DNA of 55,308 nt from UBA5314 sp040217815 (GCA_040217815.1 JBEHWI010000021.1:1-55308); one strand, 5' to 3'; positions 15,215 through 24,697 are shown, numbered from the stretch's first letter. Notes: generated by a model from the letters alone, not told the origin. Numbers and translations are program-made.

Positions 15215-16693
15215 TTATATTATTATGCAGATTAGACCGCCGCTGCCTTCATTGACAATTCGCTGAAGCGTGTCTTGCAGCTTAATCTGGGCGTTTTCCG
15301 GCATCCGGTGCAGCTTGTTCTGAATTCCTTCCCTGACCAGATCATGCAGTGATTTCCCGAAAATATTGGATTCCCAGATCTTGGTGGGATCTTCTTCGAA
15401 TTCGTCCAGCATATAGCGAACCAGCTCTTCACATTGTTTTTCAGTGCCTATTATCGGAGTAATTTCTGTGGTTATATCAGCTTTGATTATATGCAGGGAA
15501 GGCGCTTTGGCTTTTAATTTTACCCCGAACCGGCTGCCCTGGCGAATGAGTTCGGGCTCTTCCAGAAGCATTTCTTCCAGGCGCGGAGTGACCACTCCAT
15601 AACCCGAGTTCTTGACTTCTTCAAGGGCTGAAGCCACCTTGTCAAACTCCCTCTTGGCGCCACTGAAGTCCTTCATCAAGCGCATAACATCGTGGGTGCC
15701 TTGAACTTCAAATCCGCTCACGTCGCTCAACGAGCGGTAATAGAGTTCTTCCGGAACCGTCACATCGACCGCCGCCGTGCCGGTTCCCAGATCCATCTCT
15801 TCCAGGCTGACGTAGCTTATGTTTTCGACCTCGGATAGTTTTTCGACCGCCTTATCAATATCCCTGACCTTGCGGATGCCGTTCAATATTTCCCGTACCG
15901 CCAGTTCCAGGTCTTCCCGCAGCCAGAAGTCCTCATCCAATTCGTCAACCCAGCGCGGCAGCTTTATATTCACTTCCTGAACCGGGAATTCATACAGGAC
16001 TTCTTCAAGTATGTTGTAGATCTGCTCGGTGGACATGCGGGCCACATCAACCGGCACCACGCTCACTCCATATTTTTCTACCAGTTCATCAGCCAGGTTC
16101 ATGGTATCTTTGTCAAAGGGGACTGTTGAATTGAGCAGGATTATAAAAGGCTTGTTCAATTCCTGCAGTTCGTTCACCACCCGCGCTTCAGCCTCTTCAT
16201 AGCTGGCCCGCGGAATGTCACTGATGCTGCCGTCGGTAGTTACAACAATACCGATGGTAGCATGGTCGGTAATAACTTTCCTGGTCCCTATTTCAGCGGC
16301 TTCTTCAAAAGGTACCTCATAGTCAAACCAGGGAGTCTTTACCATGCGAGGTTCTTCATCTTCTTCATAGCCCAGGGCACCGCCAACCGCATAACCGACA
16401 CAGTCCACCAGTCTAACTTTCAAAGAAAGACCGTTTTGGGTGGTAATCTGGATGGCCTCATTGGGTACGAACTTGGGCTCCGTGGTCGTGATGGTTTTCC
16501 CGGCTCCACTTTGCGGAAGCTCGTCTTTAGCGCGCTCCCGGTCATATATGTCCTGGATATTAGGGAGAATCATCAATTCCATAAAGCGCTTGATGAAGGT
16601 GGACTTGCCGGTCCGAACCGGGCCTACCACACCCAGGTAAATATCGCCTCCAGTTCTTACGGCGATATCATTTAAGATATTGTTTCCTTCCAC
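15215..16693 (-). CDS. spoIVA: Stage IV sporulation protein A (spore coat morphogenetic ATPase)
   Basis: 492 aa, the usual length. The N-terminal TRAFAC-type ATPase domain has IYLGVVGPVRTGKSTFIKRFM (Walker A, about residues 18-38), VRLVDCVGYAVGGALGYEEDEEPRM and the TTDGSI sequence. The middle and C-terminal domains carry the conserved terminal ITTEITPIIGTEKQCEELVRY, with a hydrophobic GGLICIII at the C-end that anchors it to the outer forespore membrane surface via SpoVM. The start is GTG 16693 after GGGAGGG. AT-rich DNA at about 16770-16812 could hold a sigma-E promoter, but the match is weak. Confidence 0.97.
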   Translation of the reverse strand: MEGNNILNDIAVRTGGDIYLGVVGPVRTGKSTFIKRFMELMILPNIQDIYDRERAKDELPQSGAGKTITTTEPKFVPNEAIQITTQNGLSLKVRLVDCVGYAVGGALGYEEDEEPRMVKTPWFDYEVPFEEAAEIGTRKVITDHATIGIVVTTDGSISDIPRASYEEAEARVVNELQELNKPFIILLNSTVPFDKDTMNLADELVEKYGVSVVPVDVARMSTEQIYNILEEVLYEFPVQEVNIKLPRWVDELDEDFWLREDLELAVREILNGIRKVRDIDKAVEKLSEVENISYVSLEEMDLGTGTAAVDVTVPEELYYRSLSDVSGFEVQGTHDVMRLMKDFSGAKREFDKVASALEEVKNSGYGVVTPRLEEMLLEEPELIRQGSRFGVKLKAKAPSLHIIKADITTEITPIIGTEKQCEELVRYMLDEFEEDPTKIWESNIFGKSLHDLVREGIQNKLHRMPENAQIKLQDTLQRIVNEGSGGLICIII

Positions 16694-16820
16694 TACTCAT
16701 CTTCCCTCCCTCGGATCTAGACTTCCACAAAGGCACCCTTCTTAAGCCCATGGATACCCTTACATGAGAACACCGTTATAACAGTACAATTATATTTATC
16801 AATATTCGGTAATATAACCA

Positions 16821-16853
16821 GAAAAGAAAAAAAGTGTGGATTTTACCACACTT
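16821..16853 (-). terminator. Intrinsic terminator after gpsA
   Basis: Minus-strand AAGTGTGG/CCACACTT stem, 6-nt loop, then TTTTTTTCTTTTC. Confidence 0.85.
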
Positions 16854-16883
16854 GACGGCATTGTTGAAAGGAAAGGCCCCGAT

Positions 16884-17915
16884 TTACCAGCCACGTAAAT
16901 TTTCGGCGATTTCCTCCACCTCATGTTTTTTACGGCGGGACATCAAAATCTCCAATCCTTCGTGAGGAGATTGTCCGAGATACAGGGTTCTAAAACATGC
17001 GGATACTATCGGCATCTCAATGTTCAATTCCCCGGCCAGCCGGTGGATAACCTTGGTGGTCGGTGCTCCTTCAACAACCATGCCTACTTCCGCCAGGGCT
17101 TGTTTGAGGCTGCGGCCCTTGCCGATCAGTTCTCCCGCCAGACGGTTGCGCGAATGGCGGCTGCCACAGGTTACCACCAGATCCCCCATTCCGGAAAGCC
17201 CGGAAAAGGTACGGGGATTGCCGCCCATCGCTTCGCCCATTCGGGTTATCTCGGTCAGTCCCCGGGTCAAAAGAGCGGCTTTGGTATTATCACCGTAACC
17301 CAGGCCATCCACTATCCCGGCCGCCAGGGCAATTATATTTTTTAAGGCTCCGCCCAGTTCCACCCCGGCCACATCCGGATTGGTGTATACCCGGAACATG
17401 GGCGCCATAAAGGCGTCCTGGACATAAATGGCCGTATTCCGATAGTAGGCAGCTACGGTTACCGCGGTGGGAATGTCACGGGCCACTTCTTCAGCGTGGC
17501 TGGGTCCAGATAAGACCGCAAAGCGCCGGCGTATATCGTCCCCCAAAACGTCCTGGGCAACCTGACTGAGGCGCATTCCGGTGTCTGTTTCAATTCCTTT
17601 GGCCGTGTTGACCAGGTAGGCGTCTGACGGCAGGAGATCTTTGATCTTCACTAGGACACTGCGCAGCACCTGGGATGGCACGGCACAAACCACCAGGTCA
17701 GAGCCCTTTAGAGCTTCTTCCAGGTCAAGCAGCAATTCAACATTTTCCGGAAAGGATATGCCGGGAAGAAAACGGCGGTTTTCTCTGAACCTAACCATGT
17801 CTTCCAGACCATCTTCTATTCGCCCCCAAAGGGCGACTTTGGGGGCGTTTTTTCCCAACAAAACAGCCTGGGCGGTTCCCCAGCTGCCCGCCCCTAGAAT
17901 ACAGATTTTTTCCAT
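16884..17915 (-). CDS. gpsA: NAD(P)H-dependent glycerol-3-phosphate dehydrogenase
   Basis: Reduces dihydroxyacetone phosphate to sn-glycerol 3-phosphate for phospholipid synthesis. ICILGAGSWGTAQAVLLGKN (Rossmann loop, residues 4-23), VLSGPSHAEEVA, GALKNIIALAAGIVDGLGYGDNTKAAL and TFSGLSGMGDLVVTCGS are conserved; the catalytic Lys is in ALKNI. 343 aa is normal. Located just downstream of plsY (12-bp gap), so both steps of G3P formation and its acylation are in one unit, followed by a terminator. Confidence 0.96.
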   Translation of the reverse strand: MEKICILGAGSWGTAQAVLLGKNAPKVALWGRIEDGLEDMVRFRENRRFLPGISFPENVELLLDLEEALKGSDLVVCAVPSQVLRSVLVKIKDLLPSDAYLVNTAKGIETDTGMRLSQVAQDVLGDDIRRRFAVLSGPSHAEEVARDIPTAVTVAAYYRNTAIYVQDAFMAPMFRVYTNPDVAGVELGGALKNIIALAAGIVDGLGYGDNTKAALLTRGLTEITRMGEAMGGNPRTFSGLSGMGDLVVTCGSRHSRNRLAGELIGKGRSLKQALAEVGMVVEGAPTTKVIHRLAGELNIEMPIVSACFRTLYLGQSPHEGLEILMSRRKKHEVEEIAENLRGW

Positions 17916-17927
17916 TTTTAAATCCCT

Positions 17928-18515
17928 TTAAACTCTTTGATTTATTTTCGATTCGGTTCCCCGCCTGAGACGCAGGATGTTCTCTCTATGGCGGTATACG
18001 ACTACCAGGCATATCAAAGACCCGGCTATAAGATAGGGCCACGGCCTGCCGGTGGCTATTATCATAACCGGCAAAAAGAGGGCTGCGGTTATGGATCCCA
18101 GGGAAACATATTTACTAATAACAATAGTTGCTACGAAGATTAATGCCAGTATCCCAAGTACCAGGGGCGTGAAGACCAGCACTACCCCGGCTGCCGTGGC
18201 CACTCCTTTTCCCCCTTTGAACTTCAATGCTACCGGATAGCAGTGCCCCAGCACCACCGCCAGTGAACAGAATACGATATAGGGCCAGGTGCCAAAATGC
18301 AGGGCGATAAAACCGGCTGCTACGCCTTTAAACAAGTCGCCCAGCAATGCCAGTACAGCCACAGCCGGCCCGGAAGTCCGCAGCACGTTGGTGGCTCCGA
18401 CGTTGCCGCTGCCCTTTTTTCTAATATCTTGCTTGGTAAACAGGCGTGTGAATATGTAGGAAAAAGGTATTGAACCTATCAGATAGCACAGGATAACAGC
18501 TCCAACCAGTTTCAA
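17928..18515 (-). CDS. plsY: Acyl-phosphate:glycerol-3-phosphate acyltransferase PlsY
   Basis: Membrane acyltransferase that makes lysophosphatidic acid from acyl-phosphate. Conserved motifs are CYLIGSIPFSYIFTRLF, KKGSGNVGATNVLRTSG and LKFKGGKGVATAAGVV, with several membrane spans. TTG at 18515 is preferred because GGAGGG lies seven bases upstream, giving MKLVGAVILCYLIGSIPFSY, the usual family start. An ATG at 18530 overlaps that ribosome site. A MITE-like element ends 10 bp before the ATG and may affect the promoter region. Confidence 0.94.
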   Translation of the reverse strand: MKLVGAVILCYLIGSIPFSYIFTRLFTKQDIRKKGSGNVGATNVLRTSGPAVAVLALLGDLFKGVAAGFIALHFGTWPYIVFCSLAVVLGHCYPVALKFKGGKGVATAAGVVLVFTPLVLGILALIFVATIVISKYVSLGSITAALFLPVMIIATGRPWPYLIAGSLICLVVVYRHRENILRLRRGTESKINQRV

Positions 18516-18540
18516 AGGCCATCCCTCCATAGATGCATAT

Positions 18541-18755
18541 TAGTACTCTGCTAACCCTAATTCTATATATTATCGTCGGTTAAATTTTCGCATGACTGCG
18601 TTGTCGTTAATCGCAATACGTCTAGTATTACTCATTCCTCTGACGCCCACGGATGGGCTAATGCGGTGGTGCCAGGACGGCAAGGAGCCACCGCCTTGTC
18701 CTTCAAAAATTTCCCTCGACGATTAATATACAGAATTAAGATTAGCAGAGTACTA
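18541..18755. mobile_element. MITE-like element, copy 2 (TAGTACTCTGCTAA ends)
   Basis: 215 bp with about 40-bp imperfect inverted ends: left TAGTACTCTGCTAACCCTAA, right ending TTAGCAGAGTACTA. The shared core lies at 18595-18626 in the minus orientation (ACTGCGTTGTCGT). Inside is CTAATGCGGTGGTGCCAGGACGGC, related to the tandem units of copy 5. It fills most of the 320-bp gap between der and plsY; the remaining 18756-18851 shows no clear signal. Confidence 0.85.
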
Positions 18756-18851
18756 GGGGATTGTCTGACTAATCCATTGTACTGGTTTTGTATGGCTTTG
18801 TACACACCTTTGCACCAAATTCCCCCAAAGCCTTTTCCGGACCTTAAATAA

Positions 18852-20171
18852 TCATTCTTTAGCAGTGTTCTGACGCACCAAGAGTCTTATCGGACTGCCT
18901 TCAAAGCCAAAATTGGTCCGCAGGGTATTTTCCAAATAGCGCAGGTAAGAAAAATGGACCAGGTCGGGATGGTTGCTGAAAAATGCAAAGGTTGGGGGTG
19001 CAGTTTTTACCTGAGCTGCATATTTTATTTTTACTTTTTTCCCTCCCCCACCGGGCAGGGGATTGAGCATCTGGGCCTCATTGACCACCTGGTTTAGATC
19101 CGAGGTGTTTATCCGTCGGTTGTGTTGTTCGGCCACAAAATCCACCAGGTCCAGTACCTTGAATATCCTCTTTCTGGTTAAAGCCGAGACATACATTATG
19201 GGAGAATAGGCTAAAAACTTAAATTCGTCTCTGATGCTCTTATCATACTGGTTCATGGTATATTGATTTTTTTCCACCAGATCCCATTTGTTGACTACGA
19301 TTATATTGGCTTTGCCTTGCTCGTGAACATAGCCGGCTATCTTTTTGTCCTGATCCAGAACTCCTTCCTGCGCGTCAAGCATAATAAGGACCACATCCGC
19401 CCGTTCAATGCTCTTCAATGCTCGGATGACGCTATATTTTTCAGTGGCTTCCTTGATTTTGGACTTCTTGCGCATTCCGGCCGTGTCAATGAGGATATAT
19501 TTGCGTCCCTGAAACTCAAAGGGTGTGTCGATGGCGTCCCGGGTGGTTCCGGGAATATCGCTGACTATTACTCGGGCTTCACCTAAAAAGGCATTGACCA
19601 GTGATGATTTGCCCACATTGGGTCTGCCGACAATTGCTATTTTTATAGCGTCCTCGTCTTCAGGGGCAGCAGCTTCAGGTGGAAATTTGGCCAGCATGGC
19701 ATCCATGAGTTCATCAGTGTTCATCCCGTGCATGGCAGATATGGGAATGGGTTCGCCCAGCCCCAGCCGGTAGAAGTCAAAGTAATCCTTATCCCTGAAA
19801 TTTTCTATTTTATTGACGGCCAGGATAACCGGCTTGTCAGAACGACGCAGGAGATCGGCCACCGCTTCATCTTCTCCGGTGCTTCCCTCCTTGCCGTCCA
19901 CCACCATGATAATTACATCCGCTTCTTCGATGGCCAGATGAGCCTGCATTCTGATTTCCTTGCTGAAGATGTCGCCTTGATCAAAACGGATCCCGCCTGT
20001 GTCAATCAGAATGAACTCCCGGCCTTCCCAATCGGATGAATCATATAACCTATCTCTGGTTACACCTGGTATATCCTCAACAATAGCTTTGCGCGCCCCT
20101 ACCAGTCGATTGAAAAGCGTTGATTTTCCCACATTGGGCCTTCCTACAATGGCTACTACCGGTTTGGCCAT
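18852..20171 (-). CDS. der: Ribosome-assembly GTPase Der (EngA)
   Basis: Two consecutive GTPase domains, each with G1 GRPNVGKST/S (residues 9-17 and about 182-190), DTGG / DTAGMRKKSKI G3, and NKxD-type G4 (NKIE, NKWD). The C-terminal KH-like domain ends near FEGSPIRLLVRQN. 439 aa is typical. Required for 50S subunit maturation in the cytoplasm. The upstream DUF512 gene ends 12 bp before it. Confidence 0.97.
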   Translation of the reverse strand: MAKPVVAIVGRPNVGKSTLFNRLVGARKAIVEDIPGVTRDRLYDSSDWEGREFILIDTGGIRFDQGDIFSKEIRMQAHLAIEEADVIIMVVDGKEGSTGEDEAVADLLRRSDKPVILAVNKIENFRDKDYFDFYRLGLGEPIPISAMHGMNTDELMDAMLAKFPPEAAAPEDEDAIKIAIVGRPNVGKSSLVNAFLGEARVIVSDIPGTTRDAIDTPFEFQGRKYILIDTAGMRKKSKIKEATEKYSVIRALKSIERADVVLIMLDAQEGVLDQDKKIAGYVHEQGKANIIVVNKWDLVEKNQYTMNQYDKSIRDEFKFLAYSPIMYVSALTRKRIFKVLDLVDFVAEQHNRRINTSDLNQVVNEAQMLNPLPGGGGKKVKIKYAAQVKTAPPTFAFFSNHPDLVHFSYLRYLENTLRTNFGFEGSPIRLLVRQNTAKE

Positions 20172-20183
20172 TTTGTTTCCTCC

Positions 20184-21506
20184 CTAATATTCACTCGGGT
20201 TTGTTAAAGACATCCCGCACATATATTCAATAGCTTCAGTTATGCTGTCAACTACTTTAATCATAACACCGCTCTGTTTTTCAATCTGCCCTACTGTCAA
20301 ATTGTCCAAAAACAGATCACTGCTGTCTTTCAGCATGACTTCCGGAAGTATGACCTGTTTGCCCCGGTGTTTGTCACTAAGGGCTTTAATTATATCACTT
20401 CCGGTAATCAGACCGGCAACGGTAACCATCCCTCCGAAGTAACGGTTGGGCACTGTTAAAAGCTCCAGTTTAAGCCCCTCCACCTTCTGAAGCCGTTCGA
20501 GAACCACGTTAAGAACAGGAGCGGCCGCTTGGCCAGTGACTAGAATATATTCTCCCCGGGCCGCTTCAGCAGGTAAAGACTGCTTTATAACGTCAAATTC
20601 GTCAAGCAACTGCCGGGCCAGGCCAACGCCATTTTCTATCTGCAGGTATTCGTCATAATAGGCCGCCGGCGGTATCTCCCGACCAGTTTTAATATAGAAC
20701 TCGTCAGCCAGATAGACAAATCCAGTATCAAACTGGCTGCGAAACCTTTTTTGATAGGCGTCAACCACACCTATCAGTTCCCCGGCCTGCTTTTCGCCAA
20801 CCGGTTGGAGCTCAGCAAGCTTATCCCGGTGCCCGGTAAGGCCGACCGGCACAATCCCTACCGAGCGTACCGACGGGTAAAATGCGGCCAGCCCTTCTAT
20901 GGTCTCCTGCAGCACTTCCCCATCATTCAGTCCCGGACAGAGCACCACCTGGGTATGCACCTCTATCCCGGCATCATAAAGCCGCTGCAGTTGAAGCTTG
21001 ATGTCTGCAGCCTGCGGATTGTTTAACATATGGGCCCTTAATTCGGGATTCAAACAGTGCACCGAAACATAAAGGGGGCTCAAATGAAGTTTAGTGAGTT
21101 TTTCCCAATCCGGCTTTTTCAAATTGGTTAGAGTTATAAAATTACCCTGCATAAATGAATAGCGATAATCGTCATCTTTGACGTAAAGGGTTTTGCGCAT
21201 CTTCCCGGGGAGCTGATCCACAAAGCAAAACACGCAGCGGTTGCGGCATCTCTTCATACGATCAAAAATCGCCCCATCAAAGATAATTCCAAGGTCTTCT
21301 CCTTCATCCTTCTCTATTTCGATCAGCCATTGTTCACCGTCGGGTTTTATTACTTCCAGGCTAATATTTTCATCCTGGCTGTAGTATTGATAATCGAGCA
21401 GATCCTGGATCGGGTGCCCGTCTACACCCTGCAATACATCCCCGGCCGTAATGCCCACTTCTTCGGCTATACTGCCGGCGGCCACACCCACTATACGCCC
21501 AGCCAT
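20184..21506 (-). CDS. DUF512 family PDZ/radical-SAM protein (440 aa)
   Basis: N-terminal PDZ-like domain (about 1-70: AGSIAEEVGITAGDVLQGVDGHPI). A radical-SAM-like cluster motif CRNRCVFCFVDQLP (CX3CX2C, about 87-100) follows, then HCLNPELRAHML, HTQVVLCPGLNDG and LQLQRLYDAGIEV. The C-terminal half matches DUF512, with YLADEFYIKTGREIP. Members are conserved next to der in many Firmicutes; the reaction is unknown. The three cysteines indicate a 4Fe-4S centre. It heads der's unit. Confidence 0.88.
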   Translation of the reverse strand: MAGRIVGVAAGSIAEEVGITAGDVLQGVDGHPIQDLLDYQYYSQDENISLEVIKPDGEQWLIEIEKDEGEDLGIIFDGAIFDRMKRCRNRCVFCFVDQLPGKMRKTLYVKDDDYRYSFMQGNFITLTNLKKPDWEKLTKLHLSPLYVSVHCLNPELRAHMLNNPQAADIKLQLQRLYDAGIEVHTQVVLCPGLNDGEVLQETIEGLAAFYPSVRSVGIVPVGLTGHRDKLAELQPVGEKQAGELIGVVDAYQKRFRSQFDTGFVYLADEFYIKTGREIPPAAYYDEYLQIENGVGLARQLLDEFDVIKQSLPAEAARGEYILVTGQAAAPVLNVVLERLQKVEGLKLELLTVPNRYFGGMVTVAGLITGSDIIKALSDKHRGKQVILPEVMLKDSSDLFLDNLTVGQIEKQSGVMIKVVDSITEAIEYMCGMSLTNPSEY

Positions 21507-21548
21507 TCTTTTCCTCCCGGGTTTAAAGATCTTAGAAAATTATCTAAC

Positions 21549-21570
21549 AAAAAAGTCCTGCATGCAAGAC
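21549..21570 (-). terminator. Intrinsic terminator after the DUF1614-spoIIP-DUF3189 unit
   Basis: GTCTTGC / GCAGGAC stem with a tight loop, followed by TTTTTT, 35 bp after the DUF3189 stop. Confidence 0.65.
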
Positions 21571-21604
21571 AAGCAAGCAGAACCCAACAATAATGGCCGC
21601 GATT

Positions 21605-22045
21605 TTAATGAACTAAATCATGGTGGAGCTCGTCAACTTCCTCTTTAATGTGTGAAAACTCTTTGCCAATAATGTAATTGGACAGGTATTGGTTTATATA
21701 CCGGCCGCCTACGAGCTTGGGAATTTTGCCGGCATAATACACCAGGCGTTCTCCCGGTATGGAAATGGTTTTTATATTTAACTCTTTGTCCGGGTATCCA
21801 ACCAGGTCCGCCAGGTTCTTAATGCTTTTATAGCCTACTTCTGTTTCCGGTCCCACTCCAAGGGTATACACTTCATTGCCGTCCTGGTCCTCACCGATAA
21901 ATATGGGGTAGCCGCTTTCATCATGATAGGTGTCACAGAATCCTCGCACAAATCTAAAATCGGATTTGTGCAAGCGGCCCAGAAATAAATGGGCCGCTAT
22001 AAGCGGATGATGCACCCCGCTGGTGCCTAAAAATATGATCTTCAT
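21605..22045 (-). CDS. DUF3189 family protein, copy A (146 aa)
   Basis: Starts MKIIFLGTSGVHHPLIAAHLFLGRL, the DUF3189 opening (strand, loop with H/S, helix), and has GEDQDGNEVYTLGVGPETEVGYKSIKNL in the middle. It overlaps the preceding paralogue by 4 nt (ATGA), so both are translated together. It is 25-30% similar by eye to copy B, mostly at the N-terminus and the EVYxLG region. Found in spore-forming Firmicutes; function unknown. Confidence 0.8.
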   Translation of the reverse strand: MKIIFLGTSGVHHPLIAAHLFLGRLHKSDFRFVRGFCDTYHDESGYPIFIGEDQDGNEVYTLGVGPETEVGYKSIKNLADLVGYPDKELNIKTISIPGERLVYYAGKIPKLVGGRYINQYLSNYIIGKEFSHIKEEVDELHHDLVH

Positions 22046-22515
22046 GTCGTCACCTGCATGGTGTTCATGGTCTTTACCCTGGTAATCTCAACCAGGTTGA
22101 CCATATCTAAGAATGCTTTGCGAGCACCCCTTCCTAAAACCGGCCTTCCCAGTGAAACCCATCCCATCCGCCGTGAAGTGAAACCACCCAGCTTCATACC
22201 CAGATTGACCCGGGGCATACAGTCTACAAATATGACTTCATCCTTTTTACCCAGGAGTTCAGCAACCCCCTTTAGCATATTATCATAGCGACGCCCCACG
22301 TTTTTTTTGCCCAGGACATACACTTCGTTTTTATATTCGTCGATTCCCATGAAACGTATGGAGCCGAAATCCTTTTTACTGGTCTTGTCAAAATAGGGCA
22401 AAGCAAGCATTTCGTCCATAGACGGCAGGCGGTTTTTCTCTATAAGGCCCAAATGCAGAGCTGCCGCTAAGATCGATGAATGAGAGCCGCCAAAACAATG
22501 ATAGATAATCTTCAT
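22042..22515 (-). CDS. DUF3189 family protein, copy B (157 aa)
   Basis: Starts MKIIYHCFGGSHSSILAAALHLG; the loop GGSHSS after the first strand recalls a nucleotide- or phosphate-binding loop (inference). Further blocks are GSIRFMGIDEYKNEVYVLGKKNVGRR and FVDCMPRVNLGMKLGGFTSRRMG. The ATG is preceded by GGGAGG. Located between the small cap subunit and copy A. No catalytic role is known. Confidence 0.8.
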   Translation of the reverse strand: MKIIYHCFGGSHSSILAAALHLGLIEKNRLPSMDEMLALPYFDKTSKKDFGSIRFMGIDEYKNEVYVLGKKNVGRRYDNMLKGVAELLGKKDEVIFVDCMPRVNLGMKLGGFTSRRMGWVSLGRPVLGRGARKAFLDMVNLVEITRVKTMNTMQVTT

Positions 22516-22539
22516 GACTACCTCCCGAACCGCCAGGTT

Positions 22540-22734
22540 TTAATGGCGGGTTATAATATAAACCCCGTTTTCCAGATCATGCACCGTTCCTGCTAAAATA
22601 CGGGCTAATATCAAACTCAACTTTTGCTGCTCCTCCGGGCTGGCGGCGACAAACAGGGGGCAGGCTCCGCCATCAACCCTGTCGTGTTCACAGGTGATAA
22701 TAGCCAAAATAATGTCTTTCAATCCGGTATCCAT
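22540..22734 (-). CDS. Small protein resembling the capping complex subunit for YIEGIA (64 aa)
   Basis: 64 aa from ATG 22734, which overlaps the stop of the YIEGIA-type gene (TGATG). The sequence MDTGLKDIILAIITCEHDRV... (residues 1-20), then GGACPLFVAASPEEQQKLSLIL, and VHDLENGVYIITRH matches the small partner that follows YIEGIA proteins in clostridia. It is probably a cytoplasmic cap for the membrane protein. The role is inferred from gene neighbourhood and family name only. Confidence 0.75.
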   Translation of the reverse strand: MDTGLKDIILAIITCEHDRVDGGACPLFVAASPEEQQKLSLILARILAGTVHDLENGVYIITRH

Positions 22735-23624
22735 CAATCCGCCGCCTTCCTGCCGTAGAAGGTTTTCAAAGTGGTACCCCGGGCCGATTCCAGTACCGGC
22801 ACCTTTTGTATAACCCGTTTCATGAATTCCAGGTCCGGTTCATTGGCCAGCATAAAAAGGCCCAGGTAGCCCTTGTCGATGTTTTTTCGGGCCAGGGGCT
22901 TAAGTTCCTTCTCCCCGATGTCAACCTTGCTGCCTAATATTGAAACCAGGTCGTGGATGATGGCCATGCGCTGACCAGGAGAATCCAGGGTCAATCGCGC
23001 ATCATCATCCCTGGGCTTTATAATCAATCCGATGCCTTCTTTCAATATCTTTTCCCTTGTCTGTGGAAGCCCTACGTTCATCATAATCACGTCGTTCACT
23101 TTGAGAATGCTGCCGTCAAAATGAAGTTTGCCGGTTTCAACCACTGCAATGTCCCCAATGCTCGAACCGCGCATAAAGCGCAAGGAGAAAAATATGGTCA
23201 AAAGGGCGGCTGCCAGGGCATAGGGCCAGCCCTCCCAATAAGCCATGGCGCTAGTGGCCATGGCGGTTATGATGACCAGGTAGTTGCGGGCCTCAAAAAC
23301 GCGGGCGATTCCTTCCACATAGTCGCTGCCCCGGGGTATCAATTTGGTTTTCTCCAGATGATCCAGGGTTTCTCTTTCCATTTGTCGTATGTCTTTGAAC
23401 TGCTGGGCAGCCAGCACCAGAAAGGTTACCGCTACGTAATCAGGTTTTGCTATAGCCGGTATGGCCACCGCTCCCAGACTGGCGGCTATAAAGCCCAGCG
23501 ACAGGTGGGTTAAATGACCGTGGGGATAGGTCGGATAGTTACGCTGATCATTCCTCAACATCAGCCAGCGGTCAACGAAACCGGCCGCTATCCCCCAGAC
23601 AATCGCAACAAGATGGTGCTCCAT
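22734..23624 (-). CDS. YIEGIA-type membrane protein of sporulation clusters (296 aa)
   Basis: Carries the diagnostic sequence SDYVEGIARVFEARNYLV (YVEGIA in place of YIEGIA) near residue 100. Hydrophobic segments at the N-terminus (VAIVWGIAAGFVDRWLML), around 45-75 and around 120-150 suggest four to five membrane helices. The C-terminal half (from about 170) is soluble: VETGKLHFDGSILKVNDVIMMNVG and LTLDSPGQRMAIIHDLVSILG. Conserved in spore-formers, and adjacent to spoIIP here. Molecular role unknown. Confidence 0.8.
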   Translation of the reverse strand: MEHHLVAIVWGIAAGFVDRWLMLRNDQRNYPTYPHGHLTHLSLGFIAASLGAVAIPAIAKPDYVAVTFLVLAAQQFKDIRQMERETLDHLEKTKLIPRGSDYVEGIARVFEARNYLVIITAMATSAMAYWEGWPYALAAALLTIFFSLRFMRGSSIGDIAVVETGKLHFDGSILKVNDVIMMNVGLPQTREKILKEGIGLIIKPRDDDARLTLDSPGQRMAIIHDLVSILGSKVDIGEKELKPLARKNIDKGYLGLFMLANEPDLEFMKRVIQKVPVLESARGTTLKTFYGRKAAD

Positions 23625-23626
23625 AG

Positions 23627-24697
23627 CTACTCTTTCGCCTTATCCTTGCCTTTGTTCAGATAATAGAATCCAATCCCAGCGGCCGCCAGCACTACCAGCA
23701 GTATCGCAATGTTTTTCCCGGTACTCTTACTGGTACCGGTCAAGGGTTTTTGCGCCGGCGTGGCTGAACCTCCCTGGCTGGAATTGGCCGCTTGGGCCCC
23801 TAACACCGCGGGCAGGGATTCAGCAAACAGCTGCACCCCTCTCTCAGCTTCTTCTTTGGTATTGGTGTTGGAGCCAACCTCGATAAGCATAGAACGGGGG
23901 CTTAGATCCTGGTTGTAGTCCCCTCTGCCGATATAAATACCATTGGATAGGCCGGGGCTCTTTTGATCCATAACTGCCTTGATTTTTTTGGCAAAATCTA
24001 AGGAGCTGGTTTCATTCGGGTTGCTCTGGCCCACCACCAGTTTCACTTTTGTGACGTCCTGCCCCTTCACTTCCGTTTGGTACTGACTGGCGGGAACCGC
24101 GTCCCGGTGAACATCGAAAATAGCGTCGGGGTTGTTGCGCAACAGGGTTGCAGCTGTTCTTCGGGAACGGTTGTAGGCGTTTACATCGTGGGGGTTGTGG
24201 TTGTTCTTATTGTGTTCAACCTGGAATCCCAGTGATTGTAGTTTGCTGGCCAGAGCATCTCCCACATCATAGATGCCCCCTGATCCCTCTTTGCTGGAAG
24301 TACCGTCACTGCGATCGTAGGACTCATCGCTATGGGTGTGGTATATTGAAATGCGCTTTTGCTGAGCGGCAGCTGCGGCCGGAACTGCTTCCCCATCAAA
24401 TATCCAGGCTTGCCGCTCCTGGTCGTAGGCCACCTGGGGCATGGCTTCCCGGCCTACCAGGACACACCTGGCCTGATTGTCATTTATTTCCTGGACCTTG
24501 TAGCGCGAATTGTCAGCCGTTATATATTCGTCCCCGACATACACCTGGGCGGCGGTCTGATGAACAATTCGATTATTTTCATCAACCAGGGTAAAAAATT
24601 GACCCGGGCTAAGTTCTTCATGCACTGCCAGGGCTGGAGCGGCGCTAACCACCAGCAGGGTTAAAGCTAGAAATAAACACCAGCTTATTTTACGCAT
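23627..24697 (-). CDS. spoIIP: SpoIIP-type cell-wall amidase/endopeptidase (356 aa)
   Basis: Start ATG 24697 follows AAAGGGGTGGGG and overlaps the DUF1614 stop; a longer frame from 24736 has no ribosome site. An N-terminal signal sequence (LFLALTLLVVSAAPALA) precedes the catalytic domain. Catalytic motifs are SIYHTHSDESY (first zinc histidine/glutamate region), IFDVHRDAVP and MLIEVGSNTNT. A C-terminal membrane helix (ILLVVLAAAGIGFYYL) ends in a basic tail. SpoIIP degrades septal peptidoglycan with SpoIID/M to drive engulfment. SpoIID and SpoIIM are not in the window. Confidence 0.85.
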   Translation of the reverse strand: MRKISWCLFLALTLLVVSAAPALAVHEELSPGQFFTLVDENNRIVHQTAAQVYVGDEYITADNSRYKVQEINDNQARCVLVGREAMPQVAYDQERQAWIFDGEAVPAAAAAQQKRISIYHTHSDESYDRSDGTSSKEGSGGIYDVGDALASKLQSLGFQVEHNKNNHNPHDVNAYNRSRRTAATLLRNNPDAIFDVHRDAVPASQYQTEVKGQDVTKVKLVVGQSNPNETSSLDFAKKIKAVMDQKSPGLSNGIYIGRGDYNQDLSPRSMLIEVGSNTNTKEEAERGVQLFAESLPAVLGAQAANSSQGGSATPAQKPLTGTSKSTGKNIAILLVVLAAAGIGFYYLNKGKDKAKE